Positions 6,171-7,707 of a stretch of DNA of 7,707 bases are shown here, in pieces. The DNA comes from Desulfoplanes sp. (GTDB lineage Bacteria; Desulfobacterota; Desulfovibrionia; Desulfovibrionales; Desulfomicrobiaceae): NCBI GenBank assembly GCA_028708105.1, contig JAQVZR010000072.1, positions 1-7,707 on the forward strand, written 5' to 3'. The notes below the pieces were generated by a model. It was not told the DNA's origin and ran no database searches. It saw only the letters and a list, made by a program, of their open reading frames with translations. A program made the translations under genes and the position numbers. Position 1 is the first letter of the stretch. The number at the start of each line of letters is the position of its first letter.

Positions 6171-7562
6171 CTACTCCAGCATCTGTTCTTTTTTTTGTCC
6201 AAGCCGTGCTTTTTGGGACAGGGCAATACCTGAAGCGCTCACCAAGGTAAGCACGATAAAACAATGATGCATGGCCGAAAGAAAGCGGGGTGCGCTCTCG
6301 GCATTTAATGCCACGGGGCCTATGATGAGAGCAAACATGCCGCTGATGAAGACCAGACCGAAGGTCATCCCCGTGGTTCGCGCTCCGGCGACCACGGCAG
6401 AGGCCACTCCGTAAAACTCGGGCCGTACCGCGCCCATGATGATCGCCGTGTTGGCGGTGGCAAAGATGGCACTGCCCGCTCCGCACAAGGCGAGGATTGC
6501 GAGAAGGTGGGGCAGGGAAGCCTGGGGGCCAAGGAGTATTGCGCCGCCCAGACCGAGGGTCGCGAGGCTCATGCCAAGAGTGGCAATATGATGGGCGGGC
6601 CACCGTTCGCACCAGTTGCCGGAGATCAGGGAAAAGATCACCTGCACGACGGGCTGGGCCATGAGGATAATGCCGGCATGGCTTGCGGTCATACCCTGGG
6701 CCACCTGCAGGTAGAGGGAGAGCAGAAAGGTCACGCCAAATGTTGCCGCATAACTGATAAACTGCACGGCACTTCCGAAGGAAAACGCCGGGTTGCCGCT
6801 AAAAAGGGTCATGTTGAGCAGGGGTGCCTTGGCGTATTTTTCCCACAGGACAAAGCTTGCCAGGGCGATCAGACCACCCGCCAGCAGTACTATGCCGCCC
6901 CTATCCTGCAGATGGGAACCGCCTTGGGACACCATGATCATGCCCATGGCGCAAAAGATGGCTCCGGGCCAGTCGAAACGTACGCCCCTGGCGATGACCG
7001 GGCGCACAGGCAGGGTTTTTAGGGCCAGGAAAAATCCCAGCAGACAGGGGAAGGCGCCGCCGTAAAAAATCCAACGCCATCCCAGATGGGTAACGATGAT
7101 ACCTCCCAGCCACGGTCCGGCGGAGAGACCTAGATACACGCCTGCTGAGGCAAATCCCAATGCCTTGGCCCGTCCTTTGGTGGGGTAGAGATCTGCGAGG
7201 ATGGCAAGTCCGGTGGAGATCATCATGGCGCCGCCGCATCCTTGAAAAATGCGCAGGACAATGAACTGGTCAATGCTTTTGCTCAGTGGCAGAATGAAAC
7301 TGATGAGGGCAAAAAACAGAATGCCCCCGGCAAAGGTCGCGCCCCGTCCTATTTTGTCGGCCAGGCGGGTAACCGGCAAAAACAACATGGCCGCAGCGGA
7401 GATATAGCCGGATTCCACCAGTCCGAGTCGGGATGCGCTTGCCCCGAACTCCTGCCCCAATGCGGGAACCGCCACGGCCACGGCAGAGAGCATGAAGACC
7501 AGGGCGAACTGGGAGAGGGTGATGGTATACAAACCCGCCGTGCGTTCATCCATTGTACCCAT
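6171..7562 (-). CDS. MFS multidrug-type exporter, DHA2/EmrB-QacA-like
   Basis: Inner-membrane proton-coupled efflux permease of the major facilitator superfamily; the substrate is unknown. It has 463 residues with roughly 14 hydrophobic helices. Two of them, around DWPGAIFCAMGMIMVSQ and GGIVLLAGGLIALASFVLW, lie between the two six-helix bundles, as in the DHA2 group. Motif A appears as TRLADKIGRGATF (65-77), the motif B arginine as R104 in LRIFQGCGG, and the antiporter motif C as GVYLGLSAGPWLGG (141-154). A short basic tail ends the protein. The start at 7562 is chosen because GGGAG lies five bases upstream; an upstream in-frame ATG at 7598 has no good ribosome site and would add a polar stretch, MWIHCWK. 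The start lies inside the end of a MarR-type gene, giving a regulator-transporter operon with probable translational coupling. Such pairs (for example emrR with emrAB, where the transporter also has a fusion protein) often export phenolics or antibiotics. Confidence 0.92.
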   Translation of the reverse strand: MGTMDERTAGLYTITLSQFALVFMLSAVAVAVPALGQEFGASASRLGLVESGYISAAAMLFLPVTRLADKIGRGATFAGGILFFALISFILPLSKSIDQFIVLRIFQGCGGAMMISTGLAILADLYPTKGRAKALGFASAGVYLGLSAGPWLGGIIVTHLGWRWIFYGGAFPCLLGFFLALKTLPVRPVIARGVRFDWPGAIFCAMGMIMVSQGGSHLQDRGGIVLLAGGLIALASFVLWEKYAKAPLLNMTLFSGNPAFSFGSAVQFISYAATFGVTFLLSLYLQVAQGMTASHAGIILMAQPVVQVIFSLISGNWCERWPAHHIATLGMSLATLGLGGAILLGPQASLPHLLAILALCGAGSAIFATANTAIIMGAVRPEFYGVASAVVAGARTTGMTFGLVFISGMFALIIGPVALNAESAPRFLSAMHHCFIVLTLVSASGIALSQKARLGQKKEQMLE

Positions 7563-7707
7563 GGCATCTCCCGTTATTTTCCAGCAGTGTATCCACATTG
7601 ACGACGACCCGATCCAGCAGACTGAGAAAGAGCATCTTTTCCTCGCGCGAGAAACCCGTCAAAATCATTTCATTGTGTTTGATGAGAATCTCAAGGAGAT
7701 CGTCGGC
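7546..7707 (-). CDS. C-terminal part of a second MarR-type regulator (cut by window edge)
   Basis: Reading the minus strand from the window end gives an uninterrupted frame of 53 codons to a TGA at 7548-7546. Its pattern (ADDLLEILIKHNEMILTGFS, then EEKMLFLSLLDRVVVNVDTLLE) matches the C-terminal dimerisation helices of MarR regulators: a short stretch ending in TGFS-x-EE followed by a long amphipathic helix. The DNA-binding domain lies outside the window. The gene overlaps the MFS start by 17 bases in a different frame, so the two are almost certainly one operon, and the regulator probably controls the exporter. The last residues (about NGRCHGYNG) run over the exporter's ribosome site and start codon. 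Family assignment rests on the C-terminal pattern only. Confidence 0.72.
   Translation of the reverse strand, partial: ADDLLEILIKHNEMILTGFSREEKMLFLSLLDRVVVNVDTLLENNGRCHGYNG

Noticed and set aside
6097..6612. A 171-codon minus-strand frame overlapping the end of the MFS gene
   Set aside because: It is rich in Arg, His and Pro, as expected from a shifted frame of the exporter. The MFS reading frame has continuous transmembrane helices through this stretch.

Overview
The window carries a bacterial chromosomal segment of roughly even base composition. It is dominated by an osmoprotectant uptake operon, flanked by metabolic and efflux genes. Gene density, Shine-Dalgarno sites, a sigma70-type promoter and E. 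coli-like ProV/ProW/ProX proteins indicate a Gram-negative proteobacterium or desulfobacterium. I lean towards a Desulfovibrio-like lineage on general style only; the sequence does not prove it.

Layout on the + strand: an aldo/keto reductase (78-1001) whose first residues look eroded, followed by a hairpin terminator. A 533-base gene-free stretch ends in a strong promoter (TTGACA, 16 bp, TATAAA) whose -10 box lies inside an 8+8 bp palindrome. That promoter drives a four-gene operon: a MarR-type regulator (1535-2080), ProV ATPase with CBS domains (2095-3309), ProW permease (3387-4214) and ProX periplasmic binding protein (4249-5283). A 13-bp hairpin sits between proV and proW, directly against the proW ribosome binding site. 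Two terminators close the operon. The second is a perfect 17-bp inverted repeat that also suits the converging minus-strand gene.

Layout on the - strand: a small protein resembling the uncharacterised DUF6172 family (5537-5854) with its own extended -10 promoter. Upstream of it is a 14-helix-type MFS exporter (6171-7562), and at the window edge the last 53 codons of a second MarR-type regulator (7546 to beyond 7707), which overlaps the exporter start by 17 bases.

How the genes work together: ProX captures a quaternary-amine solute such as glycine betaine in the periplasm, ProW passes it through the membrane, and ProV supplies ATP hydrolysis, probably gated by its CBS domains. The MarR protein encoded first in the operon is the obvious candidate to bind the promoter palindrome and repress itself and the transporter. 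The right-hand MarR/MFS pair is a typical regulator-plus-efflux unit. I see no CRISPR array, insertion sequence, tRNA or rRNA, and no clear new defence or mobile system. The most notable items are the self-contained regulatory design of the betaine operon, the proV-proW hairpin and the altered reductase N-terminus.
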